DNA of 64,000 nucleotides from Euborellia annulipes (taxonomy: Eukaryota > Arthropoda > Insecta > Dermaptera > Anisolabididae), in contig JAKCPI010026483.1 of the NCBI GenBank assembly GCA_023213315.1, positions 1 to 64,000 on the forward strand, read 5' to 3'. The first letter of the stretch is position 1; every line of letters begins with the position of its first letter. Under the pieces are notes generated by a model. That model saw only the letters and a program-made list of their open reading frames with translations. It made no database searches and was not told where the DNA came from. Below, in pieces: positions 19,965-30,887 of this stretch. A program made the position numbers and the translations under genes.

Positions 19965-20258
19965 CTCAATCTTCGAGTAGCCGTTCGACATCCTGTGATA
20001 TCCTTTAGGAAAAAATAGATTATAAAAAGTTTTTTAATAAAAAAAAAAAAAAAAAATTATAAATATTCGTAAAATAAGTTCAAATAAGCACGAAAGGGAA
20101 AAAAAAGCATGAAAACTCAAAAAAAGCAAAAAAAGCATAAAAAATGCAATCTCAATACACTTAGTTTTTCCTAATTCGTATAGAAATTAAATATCTAATG
20201 GTTGCTTATAAAATTCAGCAATAAGCATTTTGCTTAAAATCCGGTCTCTAATAATAAG

Positions 20259-20877
20259 CCTTTCAACACATGGCTTAAATAAAATTTTTATTCTACTCTA
20301 TTTAATACAACTTCAGTAGTAGTAGGAGTAGAGCGGTTGACTCCCTCGCGTCAGATGACGCCCTATTTTAAGGGATCTTCCTAGCATTGTATAATATTAA
20401 TTAAAATGTTCTTTAATTTATCAATAAAAGAGACAATTTTCTTATTTTCACAAATACAAAATTGTTTTCATGAGTTTCTTTTTTTTCTTAATAAGGTTTT
20501 ATTTTATTACTTCCTGTGAGATAATAAGAGGATACTTTTAATAGTCCTGCGAAAATCTAATTTGTATAAAGGGCAACTTTTATGCGAAGAGATGGCCCGT
20601 TTGAATTTGTTCTGAATTTTAACTTTTGCCATAAAAGAAACGTACTTTTTTTATTACAAAGTAGACTATATACAGTATATATAGATATAATTAAAGCTTT
20701 GGGATTTAAGGACCTATATTCGATTCTACCCCACATCAAATAGCGATTCTTTTATAATTTTATTGTAGATTCCGCTGGAAATTAATTTATTTATTAGTAA
20801 CAATCACCAACTTGAGAAGTTATTTCCTCTGCCTCGATACGATAGTGAAAATTCACTCAGATCAACATAAATTTTTT
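20259..20877. other. AT-rich, no feature found
   Basis: One less AT-rich patch (20320-20385) without a usable frame or repeat match. Confidence 0.35.
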
Positions 20878-21332
20878 TTTTTTACTTTCTCTTACCTATG
20901 TATATATGTAATATATATATAGAGAGAAAGTATTGGATTCATGTCAAAAATTCGATGTCGAGATTTTGATGGAGCTTCACGTTTTGAGGTCCCCTGAATC
21001 CAAAAAAGTGGTTTTCGCGACATGGTCTGTCTGTGGGTGTGTGTGTGTGTGTGTGTTCAATTTTAAGCATGAAGGAATTGAGCTACGAGGTTGAAATTTT
21101 ATATTTAAATTAAACACCCCCCGGGACCGGAAAAATAAGCTTTTAATAAGAGAAAGTTGTGTGCTGTGCGCCAGTCACACCAGATTTTTACATCTGAATT
21201 AAATGTTCGTACTGTCGGGAACTAAATATATGTCGACACGAAAAATCTGGTGTGACAAGCACAGAACACAACTTTCGATTACCGAAGGAAAGAAAGTTGT
21301 GTGCTGTGCGCCAGTCACACCAGATTTTTTAA
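20878..21332 (+). mobile_element. HINE-like element, internally deleted with a doubled 3' end
   Basis: The 5' end is canonical (ACTTTCTCTTACC at 20883) and the microsatellite is a GT run (21031-21055). The middle is deleted at 21147 and the terminal sequence is present twice: a half hairpin ending CACACCAGATTTTTAC (about 21185) and a full hairpin at 21239-21330. Confidence 0.8.
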
Positions 21333-21404
21333 TCATGAAAATTTAAGATAACAAATTTGGAGATGAGTTTGAGTTTATGTATTTAAATTTGGTGGAAAAA
21401 AAAA

Positions 21405-21560
21405 ATAAGCAACGCAGCTAGTTTTATCTATTTTATTATTAAAACTAGGACCGACGTTTCGGTCACACATGGGACCATCCTCAGGGCTACAAACGATGAA
21501 AAAACAACATTGAATAGATATACCGGTAATCAATTAGATAAAATTTTCTTTTTTTCGTTT
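21405..21560 (-). mobile_element. Penelope-like pLTR fragment
   Basis: Recognised by the hammerhead-like motif at 21450-21487. The following GGCTACAAACGATGAAAAAA resembles the part after the motif in P3 (GGCCTACAAAC). Ends not defined. Confidence 0.5.
21450..21487 (-). ncRNA. Hammerhead ribozyme motif
   Basis: On the minus strand: CTGAGGA, extra U, helix II GGTC/GACC, GAAACGTC. Helix I is only GCC with GGT (one wobble), which makes it weak. Helix III is the palindromic ACGT. Confidence 0.5.
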
Positions 21561-21649
21561 TTTATAATTATCCAGGTTAATGACTAAAATAAATATTTAT
21601 TCTCGCCAAGTTGTGCCAAAAATTTTTCAGTGTTTTATTTGCAAAGTGC

Positions 21650-21893
21650 AATTTTTTTTTTTTAATTTTTTAAAAAACATTCACACTTTTTCTCATTCAA
21701 ACTCACACTCACACACACATTAACACAGTTTTTTCGACAACTTAGGCCATATAAGACTTTACGATAACCGTTAATTATTAATATTGGTATCCAAATGGCT
21801 TAAATAAAATCATCGGACTGCCTGGGGTCCGAACACGCGACGTTCGGTATAGAAGGTAGGCACCCTACCAACTACACCATGCCCGGGGGCTAT
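21650..21893 (-). mobile_element. tRNA-derived SINE (S1 family)
   Basis: Minus-strand head at 21893-21822 with a tRNA-like A box and a B-box region written GTTCGGACCCC on that strand; the CACTCACACACACA tail block and a T-run (21652-21664) close the 3' end. The central AT-rich spacer is shortened. Confidence 0.75.
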
Positions 21894-23006
21894 TGTTAAT
21901 TAAAATTTATAATTTATTGGCTTGGAGAGAACATGTTTATTTGGAATTTTTGTCATAAAAATATTTCTATTTCTAAAATAAACTTAATTATCATCTATTT
22001 CCGCTTTTATTGTTTGCTGTCACAGTAGTCCAACCGACTCGAAAGCATGAAGATCATGGTTCGAGCCCAGGGGGCACAATTTTGCCTAATCATAAACTCA
22101 AACTCATCTCGCAAATTTTCTATCTTATGGCTGGCTAATGAACAGTCTATTTGAAAAAAAAAATTCTCTTAAATTAAAATATGAATTTTCTATTTTTTAA
22201 TAATAGATAAAAGTTTGTTTCATTAGTTACGAAGGATGCTGCCCCGAAGTAATTTAATAGGAAAAGAGAGAGAGATAGAGAGAAAGGAATTCTAATTGAA
22301 AAACAATTATTGTCTTATAGAAATTTACATATTTATTTCTAGTCTAGGAAAATAAATTTTCTCTAACCTTATTCTTTTGAACAAAAAAAAAAAATAAATA
22401 ATTTGACACGTAATACACATTAATTTCAAACATAAAAAAAAGGAGTAAGAGAGAAAGAAGTTTTTTTTTTTATTTATTGTGATTGAAAAATATAAAATTG
22501 TCTCACTTAATTTAACTAAAGGAACTTTTTTGTCTTAAAAAAAAAATTACTTTTTCCCTTTGAGCATAATAAATTAAAACGCTCGTTAGAGTGATTAAAG
22601 CATGGTGGTGCAAGAGCACTAGAGTTTATGTTTCAAAGAGGTGCCGCGAGAGATAAATGCTAGTCAATGGGATACTTATTAAACGACTAATAGAGTAAAT
22701 CAGCGAACATTTCTTTCGATACTTTCACCGGGGAAAATTAACTCCATGCATAGCGAACGCCCTTGTATGCTAAATATTGCCTTCTATTATTAAAATATAA
22801 TATATGGTTAGAGATGCATGTTTATTATTATCCACTATTGGAAAATAATTTTAATAAATCGAACGTGGCTTAAAAAAAAACGTGACCAAATATTTTCTTT
22901 TACCATGTTTTTAATATTAATTATGGCAAGAAGATGGTCTTTTGCCAGCCAATGCGGAGGCCACATTGAAGTAATGAATTGAAAACGAGAGAAACTATAA
23001 TATAAA
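21894..23006. other. AT-rich stretch with one tRNA-like piece
   Basis: At 22018-22078 a segment ending GGTTCGAGCCCAGGGGGCAC resembles a tRNA T-arm but no cloverleaf can be completed. GA-rich microsatellite at 22266-22286. No coding exon found, although 22590-22760 is less AT-rich. Confidence 0.35.
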
Positions 23007-23986
23007 CCTGGTGTGACTGGTTGCACAGTATACAACTTATCTTATCTTCGGTAATTTAAAGTTGCGTTTTGTGCTTGTCCCACCAGATTTTTTGTGTCGA
23101 GATATATTTAGTTTCCGGAGATATATTAGAATTCAAGATATAAAATTTATAAACATGGGAAAATATTGGCAACCATTTCTTCTATCTTTCCTATGAAGTA
23201 CAAGGGTAAAGTGTACTTCAAAAGATTTCAATAACAAAATGAGAATATACATTTTAAAAAGCATCTAAAAAAAAGCAAACGTGTGGGTCGTCGGACCCTC
23301 GGCAGGAACAAAGTTCCTCACGCCATTTCTTCAAGTCACAATTGTCAGAATATAATTTAATATGAATATTATTTAAATAGCGGGCTTTCCGTCTAGCCAG
23401 AGAAGCTCTTGCTCGCATTTGCCGAGCAATTTCCCGCCTACGGAAGATAGAAGGAAATAAAGAGAAGGAGAAGGTGGGCGTGGCCTCGCCAAGACTTCGG
23501 CTAATATTGCCTTTCTCCGCCTTCGCTCGGGCGCTGGGAACGCATTTTTGTTAGGAACGAGTTTTTGTTACGTTACATTTTCTCCCAATTCACCCTGCAT
23601 AAGCCGCGTTTAAGAACTTCATTCCAATAATTGATTTATGAATTTTAATCCAAATAGTTGGAGCGAATTTTGAGAAAATCGAAAAAGGCTGAAAAAGTAC
23701 TAGTCCTTTTTGGCGGATTTTGTTCAAAAGCTTCATGCCACGCCCCAGGGGGTACTTAACTTAAATACAAAATTCAACCTCCAAGCTCTTTTCGTTCTTG
23801 AGATATTTTGCTCACACACAGACAGACAGACTCTGTCGCGCAAACCACTTTTCTGGATTCAGGGGACCTCAAAACGTGTATATCCATCAAAATCTCAAAT
23901 TTTTGACATGAACCCAATACTTTTTCTCTCTATAGGCTTATATATTAACATATTTACGACTTATAGGTAAGAGAAAGTAAAAATGA
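23007..23986 (-). mobile_element. HINE-like element, full length, interrupted by repeat Y
   Basis: Minus-strand copy from the terminal hairpin (23009-23097) to GGTAAGAGAAAGTAAAA (23966-23982), the inverted 5' subterminal repeat. The microsatellite is reduced to ACAGACAGACAGACTC. An unrelated 0.35-kb piece (23276-23624) is inserted. Confidence 0.85.
23276..23624. repeat. GC-richer dispersed repeat Y
   Basis: Shares several blocks with 62380-62705: CAGGAACAAAGTTCCT, AATATAATTTAATATGAATA, GGCGCTCGGGCGCTG-like and GTAAGCCGCGT-like words. It lies inside a HINE copy, so it is an insertion. No coding capacity or terminal repeats recognised. Confidence 0.65.
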
Positions 23987-25593
23987 GCATGAAGATGGCC
24001 ACACATAGCGTTTATAGTTCTATTTAATATTAGTTTAAATTGGGGGAGAGGAGACATAGTGTACTCCCTGACAGAGCCCTTTGGCAACCAGCAAATTTCC
24101 GCAAAAGCATTCTCATTGCTACATCACTGGCACTGTTGCAATATTAATTTTAAAGATTTTTTTATACGGGACTATCAGATTTTTCAAATAATTTAATATA
24201 CACTACATATACCAGTAGTATTTTTAAAATAACGAAAAATACCAACTGTTTATATTTATATTTTTAGATGAAATTTTCAATCTCTTAACTTCTAAATTTA
24301 AAACTACCAGGCATAAATTCCATCCTTGTTTATTTATTTCTAGTTTTCTTTGAATGATTCCTGAATTATTTTTTTCTCCATTTGATTTAAGACAGAAACC
24401 TTAATCTGCTTGGTTTTGAATGAGGATTCATTCTCCAAAATATTTGCAATTCATTTGATGAATGGGAAAGACATGGGGGATATGAAATGCCAGTTGCCGT
24501 AATACACCCTGAATGTGAGATACCTGTATATCTATACGTATTTTTATTTTGTTTTACTGATATGATTTTTCTTCTCGTGTGATATTTAACGAGATGATAT
24601 TAAAACAAAATATAAAGCTTTCAAATGTGTTTTCACTTAACGAGAAATAAATAGTGCCTTTATTTATTTTAAACGCATTTCTATTTCCGTAAAGGCGAAT
24701 AGCTATCGGCTGAGTCGTTTTTTAAGAGAGATGAAAAGACGGTGACGAGGAAATCTTTTTTTGTGGGAGAGAGAGAGAGAGCAATTTAGGGCCCTTAAGG
24801 GTCTCCGGGAGACCTTGCAAGCAAGGTAAGTGTGTGTTGGCCCCACAAAACGAGCGAGGTATGACATGGCATTTGCATTAGTTGGCCACGAGATGAGGAC
24901 TTTAATTAAAAAAAAAAAAAAAAAAAAAATGGTGGCCTGGCTGCTTGCTTACTAAAGTGTCATTCCCCCCTTCTATTGAGTTAATTATGAAACAAAGGAA
25001 ATAACGAGGAAAAGAGACATCAAAGAAACTGCGATTCATTTTAATTATTTGTTTAAAATGAAAATATTGGCTTGAGTGAAGAGCACTGTCCTTCGAGGGC
25101 GAAATATTTTAATTGCTAATTAATTTGCAACATTTTTGTATCTAGTCTATTCTTGTGTGCATGGTGGGCACGTTTATTTTTCTATTTTGTAGACGTCGAA
25201 ATTGAAAAAAGGATAAAAAAAAACTGTGCCGAAGAAAGCCAAAATGACTTCATAACCAGGAACGTAAAATCCAGAAGTATCAGGTCTTTATTCTAATTAT
25301 AGTCTCTTAACCGGCCTGATTAGAACGGAGATTCTGCCCGGATAACCATTTGACTGGTAATTCCGAGGTTTCGGTTAAAAATTGATATTCATCACACTTT
25401 TTCGTTTTCCTAACTCGTTCATTTTTGTCTAAGAGATCTCAAACCTATGTTGAAAAAAAAAATAGACTGGGAAGCAAGCGAGTAAACAAACTCGGGAACT
25501 CCTTCCCCCTCCCTCTGAACCATCTGGATGAACATATTGCAAAATGTTGCACCACACAGAGTAATTAAAATGCGGATAGGCCGGTTGATCGAA
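23987..25593. other. Mostly unassigned, with a degenerate Penelope-like piece
   Basis: Around 25300-25400 the minus strand reads GATGAATATC, spacer, AACCGAAACCTCGG, which looks like a decayed pLTR/hammerhead region. A 33-codon open frame after a TTTTGTAG acceptor (25190-25295) may be coincidence. An A-run of 25 (24907-24929) and GA repeats (24764-24781) are present. No gene can be supported. Confidence 0.35.
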
Positions 25594-26048
25594 TGGATGG
25601 AAAAGTCGACTCTGACTTTAGTCAAGAATCGATCTTTTACTGAAAAAATCGACTTTTGAGAATCGAGTCGAAACTCTTTCAAGTCGATTAGAATCGATTA
25701 TCACTGGACGACCTCGACTGATTTCTTGTAATACTTAGAATCCGATGGTAATTTAGTTTGTAACGTTTTCATTGATTGACTTTCATCTTTCTTTTAAAAC
25801 CTACACATAACACACCAATCAACACGCTTTCTAAGATCGGTTAGTGAACATATGTGGCATTCTTAATTCCTCAATTTTAATATTTTATTGTTTTATTTTG
25901 ATACTCAACTTTCATATTTTATTTTTATGTTCGTTGCCATATCACGGGAAATTTATGGATTTTTTTTTTTATAAATCGGTTCCGAGAATCGAAATCAAGT
26001 CGATTCAGAAATAGAAAATTGACTTTTCTAGCGCCTTTTCCATCTCTA
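25594..26048. mobile_element. hAT-type non-autonomous element (34-kb family)
   Basis: Ends TGGATGGAAAAGTCGAC (left) and CTTTTCCATCTCTA (right) match the family at 34243-35150, as do the internal CTACACATAACACACCAATC and CTTTCTAAGATCGGTTAG blocks. No clean 8-bp duplication is visible. Confidence 0.7.
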
Positions 26049-27004
26049 ATCCGAGGTCGGATAAGAGGGGCATTACTGTATTATTTTTACTCCGCTATAA
26101 ATATATCGACCACCAGATTCCTTTCCCTTTCAGGGAAATACTCTTATTCAAAAAGGCCTGTGCATACTTTGGTCTTCATCTGGGAGTGAGAACATGTTCT
26201 TACATCGCAAACTCCGTCTGCCATGTTGTATTCTTATCGAGTAGTCTCTATGAGAAGCGGAGAGCATTGTTCTGAGAAGAACCAACTGGCCACAATCATT
26301 CGTCAAAGTGGTTGTTTAATTTAATAGGGAAAAATCATTAATTTTTTTTGGAAAATAAATACAAATTTTTTTAATAAAACAATCATTATTATTTCTTTTA
26401 CGAAATGAAACATAAATTGAATATATACAAATCAAAAAAAAAAAAATTTTGTTTTGAAAAGGAATAATCTTTATTTTTTTTATTTTTTTGTAAATTGGAT
26501 TATTAATGATATGAGTATTTGGCTCGACACCAGAAGTCATCTATCCCATTCCGAAAGGAAGCTGTGACAGGCGTTAAAAAGATGAAATGGGCCACAAAAA
26601 ACAGAAGGAAGGAGATGGGGGCTTAACAAGATTTCAATTGAGCCGAACTTAGGCAACAGATTTAAAAAGATTTTTTTTTTTTTTTGAGGAAGAAATAAAC
26701 AAATAATTTTATATTTAGCCCCAACATATTTAAGGGGATTATTGCGGAAATACCATAAATATTTAGGCTTATTTAATGTGAAGCCTTCTTGAGTTAATAA
26801 ATATTAATTTTGAAATGCACCATTCCTCCTCAGAGAGGGATATTTGTAATTTGAGTAAATAAATAGAGTCGAGTCTTGCTAATCCGGACTTCGATACTCG
26901 GCATACCGGCTAATCCGGTGAAAGGCAAAAAAAAGGGGTAATTTAAGAAAACAAAGTGTCATTACAGATTTTTTAAAGAAATAAATATAAGAATGCCTGG
27001 ACCC
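26049..27004. other. Unassigned, with a less AT-rich patch at 26100-26310
   Basis: The patch is open for more than 60 codons on the plus strand without ATG, and on the minus strand has ATG GCA GAC GGA GTT TGC GAT followed by GTAAGA (26224-26204), which would suit a first coding exon. Neither is supported by a second exon. The rest is AT-rich. Confidence 0.3.
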
Positions 27005-27300
27005 CAAATATCTATATATATAATAGCGGAGTGTCCGTCTGTCACGCTCTTTTTGACGACTTCCCGTTGGAATTTTGAAACGAAATTTTGCAGTCTTATA
27101 GAGGACGTTATGGGAAGTACTAGGAAAAATACTCGGGTCCCGAAATTCCTTTAACTTTTGAGTTATTAATTCCAAAAGTTACAATTTCTCCTATAGGAAA
27201 TGTATAGAGAAAAATTAATATATTCTTTGCATTTATGTATTCTATGGATGTAAACAAATCATCAACCAGGCACTGAATTGGAATATAGTAATGATATTTT
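27005..27300 (+). repeat. Dispersed repeat X, copy 1
   Basis: Aligns with 41292-41582: TATATATAATAGCGGA, GTCCGTCTGTCACGCTCT, TTTTGCAGTCTTATAGAG, TTTGAGTTATTAATTCC and GGCACTGAATTGGAATA. Both copies are followed at once by a tRNA-derived SINE, and the last 35 bp recur at 42988-43026 after a tRNA-like piece. Family unknown. Confidence 0.7.
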
Positions 27301-27311
27301 TTTTTCATTTG

Positions 27312-27478
27312 GTGTTGGGGTTAGCGTGCTGACCTTCTGCACTAAGGGTCGCGGGTTCGCATCCCGTCTCATATGACAATTTATTTCAATTTAATTGACT
27401 ACCAATAAATTGAAATAAATAGAGAGGGGGTCTAAATGGCCTCCGTTGTCGAAAAAGACCTTAAATAAATAAAAAAAA
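27312..27478 (+). mobile_element. tRNA-derived SINE (family S2)
   Basis: Head with A-box-like GGGGTTAGCGTGCTGACC and B-box-like GGGTTCGCATCCC, then a body (ATTTCAATTTAATTGACTAC), a conserved TCTAAATGGCCTCCG block and an AAATAAATAAAA tail. A truncated relative lies at 57268-57400, and a tail-like piece at 48150-48200. Confidence 0.75.
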
Positions 27479-27479
27479 A

Positions 27480-27972
27480 ACACATATTACTCTTGTTCTT
27501 CATAGGGGAAATAGAAAAAATGGTTGCCATGGTAACAAAATATAAATATTTCCCATGTTTATAAATTTTACATCTTGAATTCCAATATATCGGCGGGCCC
27601 TCGGGCTTGACGTAGTTGGTAGCGCGCCTGCCTTGTATACCATGGGTCGAGGGTTCGGATCCAGGCAGTCCGATGATTTTATTTAAGCCATTTGGATACT
27701 GAATGACTTAAATAAGAATCCCTGGACCCTAATATATATATTTTCATAATAACGGGTATAGTTTAAAGTCTTATATGGCATAAGTTGCCGAAAAGACTGT
27801 GTGAATGTGAAAAAAGTGTGAATGTTAAAAAAAATATATAGACTATATACCGGCGGAAACTGAATATACAGTATCCCGACACAAAAAAATCTGATGTGAC
27901 AATCACAGAACACGACTTTCTCTTATCAAAGGCAAGAAAAAGTTGTGCGACCAGTCCCACCAGATTTTTTCA
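27480..27972 (+). mobile_element. HINE-like element (3' part) with a SINE inside
   Basis: Family blocks GGTTGCCATGGTAACAAAAT and CCAATATATCGGCGG lead into the SINE at 27597; the HINE resumes at about 27845 (ACCGGCGGAAACTGAATAT) and ends in the terminal hairpin (27888-27970). Confidence 0.75.
27597..27840 (+). mobile_element. tRNA-derived SINE (S1 family)
   Basis: Head GGGCTTGACGTAGTTGGTAG with B-box-like GGGTTCGGATCC, body AAGCCATTTGG, tail block AGTTGCCGAAAAGACTGTG and a short A-run. An imperfect repeat of TATATCGGCGG on both sides fits target duplication inside the HINE. Confidence 0.8.
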
Positions 27973-28722
27973 TTTATGTTTTTGGACAGATTATGTTTAC
28001 TGCGCCTTTAGATCTCTTGAAACCTGATTGAATTTTTAAAGATGTTGACTCTTATGTTATTGATTTAGAATTTTTAGAAAAGCCATCATAATCATTAATT
28101 TAAAAAAAAAAATTCGCTACCTTGCTAGGGGGCACATTTTTGGAATCTCTGCTCAAGACTATTAGCATATTTTTTTGGAAATGTATCTGACCTATTTTAC
28201 CTTTTTAAAGAAGCGCAGAGAGACCCCTATAAGGTGTCTCTCCTTGTACGATAATTGTGAATTACATAAGTAAGAGGATTAGATAAAGAGTTACGTTTCC
28301 GTGTTGTAAGGCGGTGAGTGTGAATGAACGCATGACTAACGGACTCGGAGAGGGGAGACGGCGTCCCCTCCACCTGGCATATTCTCCCCTCCACTCGAGT
28401 CGCCCTTCCCTCTGCCAACCCAAACATCGCCCCCACCACGCACCAGACAAGGTCAATGTCAGGCTATCAGGCAAAAAAATGTCATCTCGCTCTCTTCTAC
28501 TTGCTTTTAAATTTTAAATCCCTAAGAACAATAGCGAATTTATTTAAAAAAAAAAAAAAAAAAAGATTCTTTAAGAATTATTTAGATTCCTGAGAGGTTT
28601 ACGGCGCCGCGCCCAGTGGAAAAGAAGAATGAAATGTACACTACTCATTTTTTCATGCAAAGATCTTTGTTCATACTTTTATTCCAAAACTAGGCCACTT
28701 AAGAGAGTACGGTGACCGTACG
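27973..28722. other. No gene supported
   Basis: The patch 28300-28460 is GC-rich with open frames on both strands, but these are mutually overlapping and lack splice context or recognisable residues. A-run at 28545-28564. Confidence 0.35.
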
Positions 28723-29665
28723 ATTTGATCTTTTATTTGGTGAATCTATCTGAAAAATATTTGTATTCTGATCGAACTTTTCGTCAATGGCTGTAAAATT
28801 TTTTCTCATCTGAAATTTTAAAATCTGAAAAGGTTGTTATAAGGCTCAAAGAAAAGCATATCAACAACAACAACTGATAGTAACGGTGAGGAGAGGATTA
28901 GAATCCAGGGATCCAAGTTCAAAACTTGGGTTGTCATTTTTTTTTTTTTTTGTATTATTTATTATATAAAAAATAAATATTATATTATATTATAAAAATA
29001 TTTTATTTATATTTGGACATATTTATTAATATTTATAAGAAAACAATGAATATTATACAATCAATTAGATATATAAATGAATAATTCAGGGGCTATATAA
29101 GGGGGAGGTCGAGAAGCGAGGGATATACCGTACATATATAGGAATATAGAGAATAATGGGTCTCGCCCCCCCCCCGAAATGTTTGCTCAACCCCATAGGG
29201 AAAATGTTGGCTCCACAAAAGAGGAAATGTTCAAAACCAATGAAGAAAATTTTGGTTTCGCTGGTGGAAAAACTTTGCTCTCTAAATAAAAGGTAATATT
29301 TTTCGGACATATATAAATATAAATTGATTTATTATTCATTGTTTTTGTAAAAATATGTAATAAATATGTCGAATTATAAATAAAATATTTTTATAATATA
29401 AAATGATATTTATTTTTTATATAATAAATAATACAAAACAAAAAAAAAATGACAACCAAGTTTTGAACTGGGATCCCTGATTACTAATCCCTCCTCTACC
29501 CGTTACGTATCAGTTGTTGTTGTTGATATGTTTCTGACTTATAACAATCCTTTCAGATTTTAAAATTTCAGATGAGAAAAAATTGTTAAGGGGATTGGAA
29601 AAAGATCGATCAGAATAAAATATTTTTCATATAGATTCACCAAATAAAGGAGATCAAAATCAACT
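28723..29665. mobile_element. Foldback element with a tRNA-like piece in each arm
   Basis: Arms 28723-29075 and about 29315-29665 are inverted copies, with substitutions, around a centre of about 240 bp. In each arm a tRNA-like stretch (GGTAGAGGAGGGATTAG...CAGTTCAAAACTTGG read on the minus strand of the right arm; mirrored at about 28875-28940) is followed by an A/T-run. The centre (29160-29285) has a degenerate 24-27 bp repeat of GGAAATGTT/GAAAATTTT words. No terminal target duplication found. Confidence 0.65.
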
Positions 29666-29741
29666 CCTTGTTAGTCAAAAATCCCGATTGTAAAACATGT
29701 AATTTTTTTTTTTTAATTTCCAGGGAATTCTCTAAACTTAA

Positions 29742-30359
29742 GGGGGTTCAGGAGCGACGTCTAAACGTACTTTAAAAAGAAACTAGACTATTATAAGGAA
29801 TTTTTCAATGCGGTTTTTTTTTAAATGAATTAAATTCATAAGGGATTATTGGGACATCGAGCTATAATTTTTTTAATGACTTATCAAAAAATTATCGTAA
29901 TTAATTTTTTTGTTATCAAGCAAATACAAAAAAACAATCTGTCCCAATAATCTTTAATTTTTTTTTATATTTAAAAATGAATTTATTGTTATTATTAATC
30001 ACATATTAATTAAGAAATTTTTAAAATAAGCTTAGATGATTTATTTAAAAACCAACTGTCAAATTAGTTCAGCATTCTTGCAATAGATGGCAGGCTAGTC
30101 TAACAGACGATATAGTATTAGCCTATATTTATATATTTTTATGCTTTTATAAAAGATACATAATATATAATAACATTTATAAAGTATTTATTGTTAAAGA
30201 TCAATGAAAATCAACCAAATGCATTAAATATTATTAGCTACCATTCTGACATCTCTTGGCAAATTTTTGAATTACTTGATTTTTTGGGCATACTTTCTAT
30301 GACACACTACGCCATCTTATCGGGAAAAACATGCGTAACACCTTCGCTCCCGTGCCCCC
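29742..30359 (-). mobile_element. TTAA-flanked MITE, copy 1
   Basis: Flanked by TTAA on both sides (29738-29741 and 30360-30363) with ends GGGGGTTCAGGAGCGACG and CGCTCCCGTGCCCCC, a short imperfect inverted repeat. It matches 53558-54191 in opposite orientation and 38459-38961 in part. No coding capacity. TTAA targets are typical of piggyBac-type transposition; the assignment is inferred. Confidence 0.75.
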
Positions 30360-30363
30360 TTAA

Positions 30364-30887
30364 TGTTAAAATCTCAGAGTTTAATGAACCTAATGGCTTC
30401 AGGTTCCGAAAAAGACTTCATTTTTAGTTGTATTTTAAATACCAAGATAAACAAAAATAATTTCATCAGACATTTTTAAAAAGGAGAATATTATCCCACT
30501 TTATAATTAGAGGCGCTTCTTCTTGAAAGCCCTTTGATGCGGTTAGAAAAGGCGTAGCAAAAGAAAGAGAAGGCCTACATAAGTATCCACTCAAGTACAT
30601 ACCAAGAGAACTCGAGTGCTTGTCTCGAACAGTGTTAACTTCTTACCTATTAGGAAAGTTTCAAGCAGGTTTAAACCTAGGTCAGGGTTAAATATGTGTC
30701 ACGCAAATCGTTGCAAGAAAGAAGATTACTCACGAGTAAAAGTAATTTATTTCTCTTCAAAAAATACCATTTGAACTCTTCATTTGTAGGTGTAATAATT
30801 TGCGAAAATAATGTAACGTAATGTATTAAATAAATAAAAATATTTGCTTAACAGAGAATAGACTAAATCAAATCCAATACAACAAAA
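30364..30887. other. No feature found
   Basis: Mixed composition; a stretch at 30505-30715 is less AT-rich but has no supported frame. Confidence 0.35.

Larger units (their letters stand above)
18143..20023 (-). mobile_element. Penelope-like element P3 with inverted pLTRs and a GIY-YIG remnant
   Basis: Arms of about 560 bp (18171-18731 and 19469-20023) are inverted copies. The insertion is flanked by a perfect 12-bp duplication AAAAAGTTTTTT (18131-18142 and 20024-20035) and has a 28-bp extension (18143-18170) on the left only. The central part encodes a truncated endonuclease (19091-19470). Each arm carries a hammerhead-like motif and a GT...AG intron-like segment. All of these traits are known for Penelope-like elements. 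Confidence 0.9.
17793..20250. mobile_element. hAT-type element with perfect 8-bp target duplication
   Basis: Ends are TAGAGACCGGA (17793-) and its complement (to 20250), flanked by perfect ATAATAAG on both sides (17785-17792 and 20251-20258). An 8-bp duplication is diagnostic of hAT-type transposition. Subterminal DNA on both sides is full of AAAAAAGCATAAAAA words. There is no transposase; most of the interior is the nested Penelope-like element P3 (18143-20023) and an A-tract minisatellite. Confidence 0.85.

Noticed and set aside
28227..28517. GC-rich overlapping frames on both strands
   Set aside because: Three mutually exclusive frames, no motif, no splice signals that fit.
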